DNA from: Ravibacter sp964562455
GTDB lineage: Bacteria > Bacteroidota > Bacteroidia > Cytophagales > Spirosomataceae
DNA length: 64,000 nt
Assembly (NCBI GenBank): GCA_964562455.1
Contig: CAZLTN010000003.1
Location: 62,001-126,000, forward strand
Reading direction: 5' to 3'
The translations under genes were made by a program, and so were the position numbers. This document shows, piece by piece, positions 1 to 9,061 of this stretch. The notes beneath the pieces are model-generated. The model saw nothing but the letters and a program-made list of their open reading frames with translations. It had not been told where the DNA came from and ran no database searches. Numbering within the stretch: the stretch's first letter is position 1; every line of letters starts with the position of its first letter.

Positions 1-492
1 TTGCCTGTCGGCAATGCCTTCGCTCCAGGAGCGGATCATCTGCCGGCACTTTTCACCAAGTTCCTCGAGACATTTCCATAGCAGACCTGTATCATGCTGC
101 TCCATCAGGTCTTCAATAACAGACCTCGTATCGTCCTGCAGCCGGTAAAGGTGCTCATCCACAGAGCTTCCCAGGTTTACCTGTGCCCTGTTAGTCGTAT
201 TTTTCCGTATCTGGTCAACACACTTGTTCGAAAAAATACGGTGGATGTAAGTTTTGAGCGAAGAACGCCCTTCAAAAGCCCCGCTTTCGATGTTTTCAAT
301 TACAGATAAAACCGAATCCGAATAGGCAATCGAGCTTTCATCTTCGGTAAGTCGGTGCTTAAAAACCCCGTCCTTAATGAGATAATCATACCTGTTGTAA
401 AGCTTGTCTTCAAAAAAACGCTTCTTCGGGGAGCTGAGCGCGATTCCCTCTACGATTTCAAGGTCGGTGGGGCCGGTAGCAAATAGCTTCAT
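1..492 (-). CDS. ECF-type RNA polymerase sigma factor (3' end beyond window)
   Basis: The reverse strand is open from ATG at 492 to the window edge (164 codons, no stop), so only the N-terminal part is seen. The translation starts MKLFATGPTDLEIVEGI and contains the region-2 type stretch LKTYIHRIFSNKCVDQIRK, the usual -10 recognition helix of sigma-70 family group 4 factors. A region-4 helix-turn-helix start may follow (LLWKCLEELGEKCRQMI). Such factors redirect RNA polymerase to a small regulon. No anti-sigma gene is visible because the downstream side is cut off. The gene lies 43 bp after the D-lactate dehydrogenase-like gene on the same strand. The family call is fairly safe; the regulon is unknown. 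Confidence 0.75.
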   Translation of the reverse strand, partial: MKLFATGPTDLEIVEGIALSSPKKRFFEDKLYNRYDYLIKDGVFKHRLTEDESSIAYSDSVLSVIENIESGAFEGRSSLKTYIHRIFSNKCVDQIRKNTTNRAQVNLGSSVDEHLYRLQDDTRSVIEDLMEQHDTGLLWKCLEELGEKCRQMIRSWSEGIADRQ

Positions 493-535
493 TCGTCATT
501 CATAATGCCAATGCAAGATACTTATTTAACCTGAC

Positions 536-1531
536 TTACGTAAGCTTATTCTTTGCAAGAAACGTGCCATTCTCGAAGTGTGTTATATTCGCAAGAGTGG
601 TCCGGGCGATCTCGGTAAGCGCTTCTTCCGTAAAAAAGCCCTGGTGCGAAGTTACCAGCACGTTCGGGAAGCTCAGTAACCGTGCCAGAAGATCGTCGTC
701 AATGATCTCTTCCGACAGATCTTCGAAGAAGAAGTCCGCTTCCTGCTCATAAACGTCTATGCCCAGGTAGCCGATGCGTTTTTTCTTGAGCCCGTCGATT
801 ACAGCTTTCGAGTCGAGAAGCGCTCCCCGGCTGGTATTGATAAGCATAGCGCCCGGCTTCAGGAATCTTTTAATAGCGATGTCGTCTATAAAATGGTAGG
901 TTTCGGGCGTCAGCGGACAATGCAGCGAGACGATATCCGACTCGCTCAGCAGCTCTTTTTTAGGCAGGAATGTAACTCCCGCTTTTTCGAGTTCTTTATT
1001 GGGGAAAGGGTCGAAGGCTATCACATTGCATCCAAAGCCAATCATGATCTTTGCAAATATCGTCCCGATCTGCCCGGTACCTACAACCCCGACCGTCTTT
1101 CCGAAAAGATCGAATCCTTCCAGGCGATCGAGCGCAAAATTACCTTCCCTTACCCGGTTGTAGGCTTTATGGGTTTTCCTGTTCAGCGTAAGGATCAGGG
1201 CTACGGTATGCTCGGCTACGGCATAGGGCGAATAGGCGGGAACCCGTACCACATCGATGCCAAGCTCTTTGGCAGCAGGAAGATCTACATTATTGTAGCC
1301 GGCGCACCGCATGGCCACCAGCCTGACTCCACTCCCGGCCAGGATCTGAAGCACTTCACGGTCAAGGGTATCATTGACGAATGCGCAGACTACCGGGAAG
1401 CCCGATGTAAGCCCGGCCGTAGAAGTGTCGAGACGGTTTTCAAAATAAGTGATTTCATGAGCTTCGTCCCGGTTGAAAAGGTCAAAGAAGTGCCGGTCAT
1501 AGCGTTTTGTACTAAAGAGAGCGATTTTCAT
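536..1531 (-). CDS. D-2-hydroxyacid dehydrogenase (D-lactate dehydrogenase-like)
   Basis: This 331-residue cytoplasmic enzyme probably reduces a 2-keto acid such as pyruvate to the D-hydroxy acid with NADH. The Rossmann motif GVVGTGQIG, the segment NTSRGALLDS with the substrate arginine region, and TSHQGFFTEEA with the catalytic histidine are all present, as is the YEQEADFFFED stretch typical of fermentative D-LDH (LdhA class). The frame is open further upstream to 1672, but the family begins at MKIALFSTKRYDRHFF, so I use the ATG at 1531; the extra 47 residues read as non-coding. It is divergent from the Nramp-like gene and upstream of the sigma factor gene. The exact substrate is inferred, not proven. 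Confidence 0.9.
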   Translation of the reverse strand: MKIALFSTKRYDRHFFDLFNRDEAHEITYFENRLDTSTAGLTSGFPVVCAFVNDTLDREVLQILAGSGVRLVAMRCAGYNNVDLPAAKELGIDVVRVPAYSPYAVAEHTVALILTLNRKTHKAYNRVREGNFALDRLEGFDLFGKTVGVVGTGQIGTIFAKIMIGFGCNVIAFDPFPNKELEKAGVTFLPKKELLSESDIVSLHCPLTPETYHFIDDIAIKRFLKPGAMLINTSRGALLDSKAVIDGLKKKRIGYLGIDVYEQEADFFFEDLSEEIIDDDLLARLLSFPNVLVTSHQGFFTEEALTEIARTTLANITHFENGTFLAKNKLT

Positions 1532-1712
1532 TGGGAAAAAATGATGAGACGATATGGTGATGTGCTGATGTGACAATTTGATAATTGGTCGCAATTTAGT
1601 CAATACAGCCGAAACCCCGGGTTTTCGACATCGGGCACGTTTAAGGGACGGGGAGGTCAGTAGCATCGGCATGAAAAGATCTTTTGTACCATAACCTCTT
1701 AACCAGCCAACT
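1532..1712. promoter_or_regulatory. Divergent intergenic region with imperfect palindrome
   Basis: This 181-bp space separates the divergent dehydrogenase and Nramp-like genes and so should hold both promoters. An imperfect 18-bp palindrome, CGAAACCCCGGGTTTTCG, lies at 1610-1627 and could be an operator or hairpin. Close to the dehydrogenase start are several GATG/GTGATG motifs resembling the simple repeats found at other junctions in this window. I could not find a convincing TAnnTTTG box. Confidence 0.3.
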
Positions 1713-3038
1713 ATGAAACATTTTCAGCCGCCACCCGTCAGCTTTACCGGGAAACTCCGGCATCTTGGTCCGGGATTCATACTTTCCGCTGCCATTGTCG
1801 GTTCCGGCGAACTGATCGCTACTACCGCATTAGGTGCTAAAGCCGGTTTTATAACCTTTTGGGTGGTGATAGTAAGCTGCCTGGTCAAAGTGGCGATACA
1901 GTTGGAATTCGGGAAAAATGCCATTTATTCGGGCCGGTTCACCATGGCGAGCTTCAATTCGCTACCGGGCCGGAAAATCGGGAAAGCGCATTGGTCGATC
2001 TGGCTATGGCTTTCGTTGCAGGGGCTGAAACTACTCCAGATGGGAGGAATTGTAGGAGGCGTAGCAATTGTCCTCCATATGATGTTCCCTTTCCTGACAG
2101 TCAACCTTTGGGCGGTCATTTCGGCGGTGGCTACCTCTCTCCTTGTATACAGAGGATATTACAGGGGCATTGAAAAAGGAGCGCTTGTCATGACGTTGCT
2201 TTTTACTTTTATCATCCTTTGTTCGGTTATATTGCTGCAGAGGACCGGATATGCCATTTCCTGGGAGCAGCTTCGTGAAGGGCTTTCGTTCCGTCTCCCC
2301 CCGGAGCTTGTGCTGATCGCGTTCGGCGCATTCGGGATCACCGGGGTAGGGGGCGATGAAATCATGTATTACAACTACTGGTGCATCGAAAAAGGATATG
2401 CCGTTAACGTCGGCCCCGACGACGGCACCAGGGAATGGGCGGAAAGGGCCAAAGGCTGGATAGACGTCATGTACCTCGACGCCCTGTTTTCGATGGTGAT
2501 ATACACGATCGTAACGGCAGCATTTTATCTTCTTGGCGCGGCGGTTTTGCACAAAAGCGGGCAAATTCCCGAGGGGTACCAGATGGTAGAAGTGCTCAGC
2601 AGGATCTTTACTGAAACGCTTGGCGAATGGGCCAAAATATTGTTTCTCGTAGGCGCTTTTGTAGTTTTGTACTCGACTGTATTTACAGCCGCGGCAAGCT
2701 GGTCAAGGGTCTGGGGAGATGCATTCGGACAGTTGGGATGGATGAAGTTTGACACCGATGCAGCACGAAAGAAAGCTATCGCGATCTTTTCGTGGGTATT
2801 TCCTGCAGCGTGGTGTGTCCTGTTCCTTTTTTTCCAATCGCCCGTTATGATGGTTATCCTGGGAGGCGTCGCTACCTCGGTATTACTACTGCTGGTCGCT
2901 TATGTAGCGGTTGTTTTTCGGTACGGTGCGCTGCCTGCCAGCCTTAAGCCGTCGGTAGTTTACGACTTTTTTTTCTGGCTTAGCCTGGTTTCGATCATCT
3001 CGGTCAGTATTTATGGGCTATGGCAGGTTTTGAGCTGA
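1713..3038 (+). CDS. Nramp-related membrane transporter lacking canonical metal motifs
   Basis: This is a 441-residue polytopic inner-membrane protein with about eleven hydrophobic segments and the general Nramp start GPGFILSAAIVGSGELIATT. In true Mn/Fe transporters helix 1 carries DPGN; here the same place reads GSGE (residues 30-33). In helix 6 the MPH motif is replaced by GVGGDEIMYY (211-220). It therefore belongs to the divergent Nramp-like branch whose substrate is generally not known, and annotation as MntH would be misleading. Transport is probably ion coupled. It is followed 30 bp later by an unknown exported protein, possibly in one transcript. The family assignment is strong; the substrate is open. 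Confidence 0.85.
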   Translation: MKHFQPPPVSFTGKLRHLGPGFILSAAIVGSGELIATTALGAKAGFITFWVVIVSCLVKVAIQLEFGKNAIYSGRFTMASFNSLPGRKIGKAHWSIWLWLSLQGLKLLQMGGIVGGVAIVLHMMFPFLTVNLWAVISAVATSLLVYRGYYRGIEKGALVMTLLFTFIILCSVILLQRTGYAISWEQLREGLSFRLPPELVLIAFGAFGITGVGGDEIMYYNYWCIEKGYAVNVGPDDGTREWAERAKGWIDVMYLDALFSMVIYTIVTAAFYLLGAAVLHKSGQIPEGYQMVEVLSRIFTETLGEWAKILFLVGAFVVLYSTVFTAAASWSRVWGDAFGQLGWMKFDTDAARKKAIAIFSWVFPAAWCVLFLFFQSPVMMVILGGVATSVLLLLVAYVAVVFRYGALPASLKPSVVYDFFFWLSLVSIISVSIYGLWQVLS

Positions 3039-3068
3039 AAATTTTCAATACATCCCTTTAATACAAAA

Positions 3069-3845
3069 ATGATACGCTTTTTTTACTCTTTTCTTATTGG
3101 CCTGATAGCATGTCTTTTTACGGGTAATCTGCTTTCCGCCCAGGAATTGTCTAAATACATACGTTTAAAGCCTGCCTCTGACGGAGCTAAAGGCCGCTAC
3201 CTGGAAATATCTTCCGACGTCGATACGACCTGGTGGAGATGGAAGGACCGCGGTTACAATTTCGGCTTCGACAAAAGAGTTACCCCAATGTATACAACCG
3301 TGGATGGCATCCTGAGCACGCCCTACATGATACAGGTGCGGGGAAACGAAGAAGAGCGCAATAAAAAGAGATGGGGCTTTCATGTATTCGAAGGCTACGC
3401 CCGCGACGACCGGTCGCGTATTACGATGCTGGTCAACAAACATGTTGAAGAAACCAGGCCGGTTGCGGAGCTTTATTATTACGGGACCGTCTATGACCAC
3501 TCCAACGAGGCTTATAACTGGTTCAGGATCGGCTCGGACGTCAGGCAGCATTCCTATATGTTCGGTCGGGACAAAGCGATTTTCTACGGCTCGCTCCGGC
3601 TTACAAACGCTTTAACCCTGGGGCGGATCGGAAGCAGCGACCTGGTAACGACCCCGTCAGAAAAAGACGCGGAGATAAATTATGCCGAGGACGCAAAATA
3701 TGTAAACTACCGGGAACTTAAAGAAGGAGGCGATGGTACGATTTTCTATGACAAGGACCGCGATATCGTAGTGATCAAAATCAAGGGAAAGTGGATGAAA
3801 GTAGCCGTAGAGGCGCTTCCTGAAGGGGTTGAATACCCGTTCTGA
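3069..3845 (+). CDS. Exported protein of unknown function
   Basis: A 258-residue protein with a clear N-terminal signal peptide (hydrophobic FFYSFLIGLIACLF, predicted cleavage after LLSA before QELSKY). The mature part is rich in aromatic and charged residues (TTWWRWKDRGYNFGF, AELYYYGTVYDHSNEAYNWF) and looks like an extended beta fold; no catalytic motif or lipobox is visible. The late segment GTIFYDKDRDIVVIKIKGKWMKVAVE resembles the closing beta hairpin seen in some collar or tail-fibre-like proteins, but that is only a resemblance. It sits 30 bp after the Nramp-like gene and 92 bp before an exported Gfo/Idh oxidoreductase. I do not recognise a family. Confidence 0.7.
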   Translation: MIRFFYSFLIGLIACLFTGNLLSAQELSKYIRLKPASDGAKGRYLEISSDVDTTWWRWKDRGYNFGFDKRVTPMYTTVDGILSTPYMIQVRGNEEERNKKRWGFHVFEGYARDDRSRITMLVNKHVEETRPVAELYYYGTVYDHSNEAYNWFRIGSDVRQHSYMFGRDKAIFYGSLRLTNALTLGRIGSSDLVTTPSEKDAEINYAEDAKYVNYRELKEGGDGTIFYDKDRDIVVIKIKGKWMKVAVEALPEGVEYPF

Positions 3846-3937
3846 AATTGAAAGCACCGGGTTCAGATTCATTCAGATATCCGGCCAAAATCGCAAAAAC
3901 TGTCATAATTTGCCCCAAAACCTTTCTATATTTCAGA

Positions 3938-5029
3938 ATGAAAAAGATCTCCCTGTTTATTTTTTTAATGATCGCACTGGGGGTGAACCCTGCGTTCAGC
4001 CAGTCCAAAACCAGGCTGGCGGTTGCCGGAATAAGCCATGGTCACAGCAGTTGGATTTTCAACCGTTTCGACTTGTCCGGGATCGAGATCGTGGGGATTT
4101 ACGAAACGAATAAAGAGCTTGTGGAGCAGTTCCGTAAGCGCTATTCACTCCCTGCTTCGCTCTTTTACGACGACCTGGCCGGGATGCTCGACCGGCTGAA
4201 GCCTGAAGGAGTGATGGCTTTCGGACCTGTCAATGAGCATATCGACGTAGTGAGGGCGGCTGCGCTCAGGAAAATCCATGTCATGGTAGAAAAACCTCTA
4301 GCGACCACCTACGAGGATGCGTTAGAGATACAGCGCCTTTCGGAAACCCATAAAATCATCGTTCTGACCAACTTCGAAACCTCCTGGTATGCAAGCAACA
4401 GGTACGTAAAGGACTTGTATGACAAAGGCAAGCTCGGGCAACTTCGCAAAGTGATGGTAAACGACGGTCATGGCGGGCCTTCACAAATGGACAAGCACTT
4501 TATCTCCTGGCTTGCCGACCCGGTAAAAAATGGCGGCGGCGCACTTACCGACTTCGGCTGCTATGGCGGAAACCTGATGACCTGGCTCCTGAACGGGCAA
4601 AAGCCGGTTTCCGTAACGGCTGTTACTTATCAGAACCGACCTGACCTGTATCCGAAAGTGGATGATGAAGCGACTATTATATTACAATACCCCGGCGTGC
4701 AGTGCATCATACAGGCATCGTGGAGCTGGAGTTTCAGCCGGAAGGATATGGAAGTGTACGGTACCAAAGGATATGCAATAGCGGTCGACAGGCTGAATGT
4801 ACGGCAAAGGCTGGATACAAAAAGCGGTGAAGAAGCATTTAAAGCAGATCCGCTGCCCGAACCCCTGGAAAATCCTTTCAGGATCTTTGCCGAGGTGATC
4901 AGAGGGGATAGAAAGCTCGACCTGCACGATTGGTACGGCCTGCCGGTTAATATAACCACGGTAGAGATACTCGATGCGGCGCGCCGTTCGGCCAAATCGG
5001 GGAAAACGGTATTGTTGAAACCGGATTGA
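3938..5029 (+). CDS. Exported Gfo/Idh/MocA family oxidoreductase
   Basis: A 363-residue NAD(P)-dependent oxidoreductase with a signal peptide (MKKISLFIFLMIALGVNPAFSQ), so probably periplasmic. I chose the ATG at 3938 because it begins this signal peptide, although the frame is open from 3848. The nucleotide loop reads AGISHGHSSWIF rather than the classical GxGxxG, while the second family motif EKPLATTYEDALEI is normal (lysine of the EKP motif present). The C-terminal beta-sheet domain (from about residue 125) includes the GGGALTDFGCYGGNLMTWL stretch. Such enzymes usually oxidise a sugar or sugar acid. The unusual loop may alter cofactor binding. Substrate unknown. Confidence 0.85.
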   Translation: MKKISLFIFLMIALGVNPAFSQSKTRLAVAGISHGHSSWIFNRFDLSGIEIVGIYETNKELVEQFRKRYSLPASLFYDDLAGMLDRLKPEGVMAFGPVNEHIDVVRAAALRKIHVMVEKPLATTYEDALEIQRLSETHKIIVLTNFETSWYASNRYVKDLYDKGKLGQLRKVMVNDGHGGPSQMDKHFISWLADPVKNGGGALTDFGCYGGNLMTWLLNGQKPVSVTAVTYQNRPDLYPKVDDEATIILQYPGVQCIIQASWSWSFSRKDMEVYGTKGYAIAVDRLNVRQRLDTKSGEEAFKADPLPEPLENPFRIFAEVIRGDRKLDLHDWYGLPVNITTVEILDAARRSAKSGKTVLLKPD

Positions 5030-5155
5030 GGTTGTATCAGCTGCAGAATTCAGACTATTATATTTCAATGTAAAAAAATCTAACAGTGTCATTTTATTCA
5101 TTTTAAACATGTAAACCCCGGCATTTTTCGTTTTCATCAGAGCTGCCGGAGAATT

Positions 5156-7690
5156 ATGAACGTTCTGCAAAAATTAACAGGGATAAACCAGGCAAAGCTG
5201 CTGACCATGACTTTCCTGATCGGGCTGCTGGCGACTTATCACCGGTCGGCAGGCCAGGATATCACTATTCCTGTCCCGGGCGGTGATCAGCTTATAGAAG
5301 TTCCTTCCGAAGAGCAGAACTATACGTATTTTACTCCGAAGAAAAGATTTATAAATGAAAAGTGGTTACAATATAACCAGGCGGAAAGCAGCCATCCCGA
5401 TGCTGCGTACATCCCGGCCGAGCAACCGGCAGCCGGCGCCATCGAGGTGCTAAGCAGAAGATCTGAAACCGCCCGGTATTTTGTTGATGCGGAAAATCCT
5501 TCCCGGGTCTTTTCCCAATCGGCCTACGGAGCGCTTCACTACCGGAAAGACGGACGCTGGCTTTTGATAGACCGGCGCCTGGATCCTATTGATAACCGCA
5601 CGATAGAGGCCTCCCGCCAGCCGGAGCCGGTGGGCTTTGACCTCGAAAAAAAGCATTCTTATATCAGGACAGGCGACGGGGCGATCGCTTTCAACAACTG
5701 GGCGCTTTACGGACGAACCGCGTCGGGTAAAAAACTGCTGGCGTCGGCCGATTGGAGTAACTATACCGCCGGAGACGACGGCATGTTTATAAAAGATATT
5801 TTTCCCGGTGTTGATGCCGAGATGTACGTCGACAGGGGGCAGATTAAAACTAACCTGATCGTAAGGAAATGGGAATACCCGCGGTTCGATGAATTTATTT
5901 TCGAAGATGCGTATTTGCATGAAAAGGGGATAGTTCAGGAATTTGAAGGCGGCAAAAAGGGAAGATCGGGCGTAGGGAGCGTAAAGCTGACGATACACGG
6001 AAAAAAGGTCGCATCGGTAGGGGAGGCCTTTGCTTATTCCCGGCAGGATGCCGGTATGAAAATTTCGCTGCCTTATGAGCTGGAAGAGAACCGACAGGGG
6101 GTTCTGCTTACCTACGACGCGCTGACATCTTTGCTGGCTTCAGGATCTTTCATAATTGACCCGGTCGTAACCGGGGCTGCATCGGAGCTGATCGTAGTGA
6201 ACCACCTGAACTCGTATAACAACAGTGCGAACAACCAGAGCAATTGTACGGACGGTTTCCGTGAAGAATGCAGCTACAACTGGAAAGTTGAAGTTCCGGG
6301 AAAGGTCACGATAACGAACGTTACCTTTGTTGCCCGGATCAGGACAGATGCCCCCTGTACCAGGGATAAGATGTCCTTCAGGTACCGGGCGGGGACGGGA
6401 ACATGTGGTGAGAACGTGAGATGGCTTACGGAAGGCAATCCGGCTACATCGGGCATTACCGGTGGAGGAGAGTACCCCACTCACTACTATAACGCATGCT
6501 TTCAGCCTGGCTGCGAGCCCACGTGGCAGGATATAAAGCTTTCAATATTGCGTAACTGCATGGGCGATTCCGGCTGCGGAAATAATTGTGTCCGTGGAAT
6601 CGGGCCTTTTGTCGTTACCGTAGAAGGGCGGACGCTCGATATTGAGTTTTTCAAGGCGCTGCCGGGGTACCAGGTTTGCCACGGAAATGAAATACAACTG
6701 GTAGCAAAAGGGGGATTTGGTATGCCGGAATATACGTATCGCTGGGCGCCGGGCAACATGACCGGAGACACCATAAAGGTAACGCCTGATGCTACCACTG
6801 AATATACGCTGGCGGTGACCGACGCCTGCAACACCACTATAACCGAAAGAGTGAGAGTAGAAGTATCAGCTCCGGTAAAATCCGACACCTCCGACATGAG
6901 CGGCTGCGGTGTAGTAAGCTACAATGGCAGGAACTACAATCAAAGCGAGGTGGTGCTGGAAAGTCTGAAGGGAAGGTGGGGATGCGACAGCCTTGAGCGT
7001 ACGGTCAGGATCACGGTGCATCCTCTGGCTCCAAAAGATGAAAAGCTAAACCTGATCGGGTGTGAGCAGGTTGATTTTGAAGGCGTCAGATATTTAAACA
7101 GCACTACGCTCACAGATACTTTTCTTAATGCGGCCGGATGCGACAGCGTCTACCGGACAGTCGATATCCTGATACAGGAATTCCAGCTCGATCTGTTGAG
7201 CAGCGTGCATGGAGATTCTCTTTTTATAGGTGAAACCATCGAGCTGAAAACTGCGGGTAACCGGAGCGTATACAAGGTAGTTTCCTGGGAACCACCGGAA
7301 ATCTTCCCGGACCAGGGCAGTTTGAGGCAGAATGTAAAAGTGCCGGGGGATATGGTATTTACAGTACATGCCGAGTCGGAAGACGGTTGTCCGGATTCGG
7401 CATCTATCAGGCTGATTGGAAAGGAAATCCCGGCTTCAACCATTTATCCCAGCTCTTTTACCCCGAATGGAGACGGCAATAACGATTATTGGGCGCCTGT
7501 CCGGAAAATAGATCAGTTGGAGGTTTGGGTTTATAACCGATGGGGAGAATGCGTCTATCACAGCAATGAAACAGATCACAAATGGGATGGCACCTACCAG
7601 GGTGCAAAGGTCCCGGCAGGAGCCTATGCCTACAGGTTCCTAGCCTATGGCCGGTTCAGGTTTTCGGGGCAGGTCAGTGTTTTTTACTGA
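5156..7690 (+). CDS. Large secreted protein with T9SS type B (gliding-associated, CHU_C) sorting domain
   Basis: An 844-residue secreted surface protein. It has a signal peptide (LLTMTFLIGLLATYHRSAGQ) and ends with the typical gliding motility-associated C-terminal domain: YPSSFTPNGDGNNDYWAP (about 765) followed by VWVYNRWGECVYHS and a final SGQVSVFY, the type B signal of the type IX secretion system. The first third is unassigned; the middle (about 365-500) is cysteine rich (CTDGFREECSYNW, CMGDSGCGNNCVRG), suggesting disulfide-stabilised folds. Residues 505-580 look like a PKD/Ig-like module, followed by two similar copies of a short CDS-containing segment (about 580-660). Its role, adhesin or enzyme carrier, cannot be told from sequence. 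A terminator follows. Confidence 0.85.
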   Translation: MNVLQKLTGINQAKLLTMTFLIGLLATYHRSAGQDITIPVPGGDQLIEVPSEEQNYTYFTPKKRFINEKWLQYNQAESSHPDAAYIPAEQPAAGAIEVLSRRSETARYFVDAENPSRVFSQSAYGALHYRKDGRWLLIDRRLDPIDNRTIEASRQPEPVGFDLEKKHSYIRTGDGAIAFNNWALYGRTASGKKLLASADWSNYTAGDDGMFIKDIFPGVDAEMYVDRGQIKTNLIVRKWEYPRFDEFIFEDAYLHEKGIVQEFEGGKKGRSGVGSVKLTIHGKKVASVGEAFAYSRQDAGMKISLPYELEENRQGVLLTYDALTSLLASGSFIIDPVVTGAASELIVVNHLNSYNNSANNQSNCTDGFREECSYNWKVEVPGKVTITNVTFVARIRTDAPCTRDKMSFRYRAGTGTCGENVRWLTEGNPATSGITGGGEYPTHYYNACFQPGCEPTWQDIKLSILRNCMGDSGCGNNCVRGIGPFVVTVEGRTLDIEFFKALPGYQVCHGNEIQLVAKGGFGMPEYTYRWAPGNMTGDTIKVTPDATTEYTLAVTDACNTTITERVRVEVSAPVKSDTSDMSGCGVVSYNGRNYNQSEVVLESLKGRWGCDSLERTVRITVHPLAPKDEKLNLIGCEQVDFEGVRYLNSTTLTDTFLNAAGCDSVYRTVDILIQEFQLDLLSSVHGDSLFIGETIELKTAGNRSVYKVVSWEPPEIFPDQGSLRQNVKVPGDMVFTVHAESEDGCPDSASIRLIGKEIPASTIYPSSFTPNGDGNNDYWAPVRKIDQLEVWVYNRWGECVYHSNETDHKWDGTYQGAKVPAGAYAYRFLAYGRFRFSGQVSVFY

Positions 7691-7704
7691 ATTTTCAGAT
7701 AGAT

Positions 7705-7748
7705 AAAAAAAGGCCGTTTCAGAATGACTTCCGAAACAGCCTTATTTA
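7705..7748 (+). terminator. Rho-independent terminator after the CHU_C gene
   Basis: A stem AAGGCcGTTTC (from 7710) pairs with GAAACaGCCTT (to 7744) with one mismatch and a loop of about 12 bases. It is preceded by a run of A and followed by ATTTA, so it could work in either direction. It starts about 20 bp after the stop codon at 7690. Confidence 0.7.
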
Positions 7749-7940
7749 GGATCGCCCGCATTTCTGCCGGCTGTATCCAAAAGTCCGGCGACCATACTTA
7801 AACGAGAATCTTTACTTTGAACCGGATAACACAGCGGATGAAGCTTATACTATATCCTTTTATTTCTGTATTGTCCTTATATGGTTGTTGGTTTCAGACT
7901 TTCTCAGACGGTCGCCAGAGATCTTTATCAGAGCTCACTT

Positions 7941-8129
7941 TCAATATTCGAGCTCGCTTTCAATTTCTGCTCTGGTCTTACCAAGTTTTTGCTGAAGTTT
8001 TCCCAGCAGCTCATCTTCTTTGCCTTCCACATACAATAAATCATCGTCTGTAAGATCGGCATATTTCTGCTTTAATTTTCCCTTGATTTCATTCCACTGT
8101 CCTTTCATTCTATCTGTTAGTGCGCTCAT
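7941..8129 (-). CDS. CsbD family stress-response protein
   Basis: A 62-residue acidic/basic helical protein: MSALTDRMKGQWNEIKGKLKQ, then KYADLTDDDLLYVEGKEDELLGKLQQKLGKTRAEIE. This matches the complete CsbD/YjbJ fold, a small four-helix protein abundant under general stress, whose biochemical role is unknown. Length and start agree with the family. The 250 bp between it and the converging surface protein gene hold only the terminator and no other supported gene. It is probably transcribed alone. Confidence 0.9.
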   Translation of the reverse strand: MSALTDRMKGQWNEIKGKLKQKYADLTDDDLLYVEGKEDELLGKLQQKLGKTRAEIESELEY

Positions 8130-8315
8130 AATAGTATAATTTAATTAATGTATGATAGTATTGTAAATAGAAACAACCATGCCGGGGCGTCCTTTCACTA
8201 TAAAAAAGGGCTTTGAGACCGGGTTTAAAGGTTATTAAGAGTAGCGTTTGGGGTAAACGCACGTGGCGGGGTAGAGAGTTTGCCACAAAAAGAAACAGTT
8301 ACCGCTACACTAATT

Positions 8316-8939
8316 CTAGTTCATAAGACCATGCTCGGTTGCCAGCTTGAGAACCATCGCCGTATTGGGCACACCAAACTTTTCCATCAGGTTTTTGCGA
8401 TGGCTTTCGACCGTATGCGGACTTATAAACAGGTCGCCGGCTATTTGCTGGGTAGTCTTTCCCTGCCCGATTAAGGTAAGTATTTCCTTCTCGCGGCGCG
8501 TAAGCCGGGGCATCTCCCTGATCGGGGCGTGGTCGATGCTTCCCAGTACTTCGCGGGTACCGTTGCAGAGGTACATTTTGCCCGCCATTACATCCCACAG
8601 TGCATCCACGATATCCTTGCCGATCGCATTTTTGAGCACATACCCGTTGGCTCCCTGCTGAAGCATGTTCAGGATCACCAGTCTTTCGTTGTGCACGCTC
8701 AAGGCGATAATCCTTACGGAAGGATGGCGTTCTTTTATTTCGCGGCAAAGCTGGGTACCGTTCATATCGGGCAGGTTGATATCGAGGAGGACCACATCCG
8801 GCAGGTCGTGCGCAAGCGCCCGCAAAGCTTCCCCTGCGGTAGCATAGGCTCCCGTTACAGCAATTTCCTCTCTCTGGCTAAGAAGGTTTCTCAGCCCTTC
8901 GAGTACAATTGGGTGATCGTCTACAATAAATACTTTCAT
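8316..8939 (-). CDS. NarL/FixJ-type response regulator
   Basis: A 207-residue two-component regulator. The receiver domain occupies residues 1-120, with the acidic pair in FIVDDHP, phospho-acceptor Asp53 in LLDINLPDMNG, and the conserved lysine in GYVLKNA. The C-terminal LuxR-type helix-turn-helix (about 140-205) reads LTRREKEILTLIGQGKTTQQ and then SPHTVESHRKNLMEKF. It should be phosphorylated by the kinase encoded just upstream on the same strand (122-bp gap) and bind DNA as a dimer. Targets are not visible here. Confidence 0.93.
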   Translation of the reverse strand: MKVFIVDDHPIVLEGLRNLLSQREEIAVTGAYATAGEALRALAHDLPDVVLLDINLPDMNGTQLCREIKERHPSVRIIALSVHNERLVILNMLQQGANGYVLKNAIGKDIVDALWDVMAGKMYLCNGTREVLGSIDHAPIREMPRLTRREKEILTLIGQGKTTQQIAGDLFISPHTVESHRKNLMEKFGVPNTAMVLKLATEHGLMN

Positions 8940-9061
8940 GAGTATGAAATATATAATAAGCTTCCTGACTAGATTATTACTTCAGGAGATGAAGCCGCAG
9001 GCCCTGCGACTGTATTCACGCTGATAGCCGGTTCCTGATAGCTCATGGCTATAAAAGGTTT

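Noticed and set aside
893..1573. Open frame of 226 codons on the plus strand
   Set aside because: It is antisense to the well-supported D-lactate dehydrogenase-like gene, and its translation has no domain features.
1532..1672. N-terminal extension of the D-lactate dehydrogenase-like protein
   Set aside because: The family begins at MKIALFSTK; the 47 upstream residues are basic and random and overlap simple repeats.
7817..8053. Open frame of 78 codons on the plus strand
   Set aside because: It overlaps the CsbD gene on the other strand and has no recognisable features.
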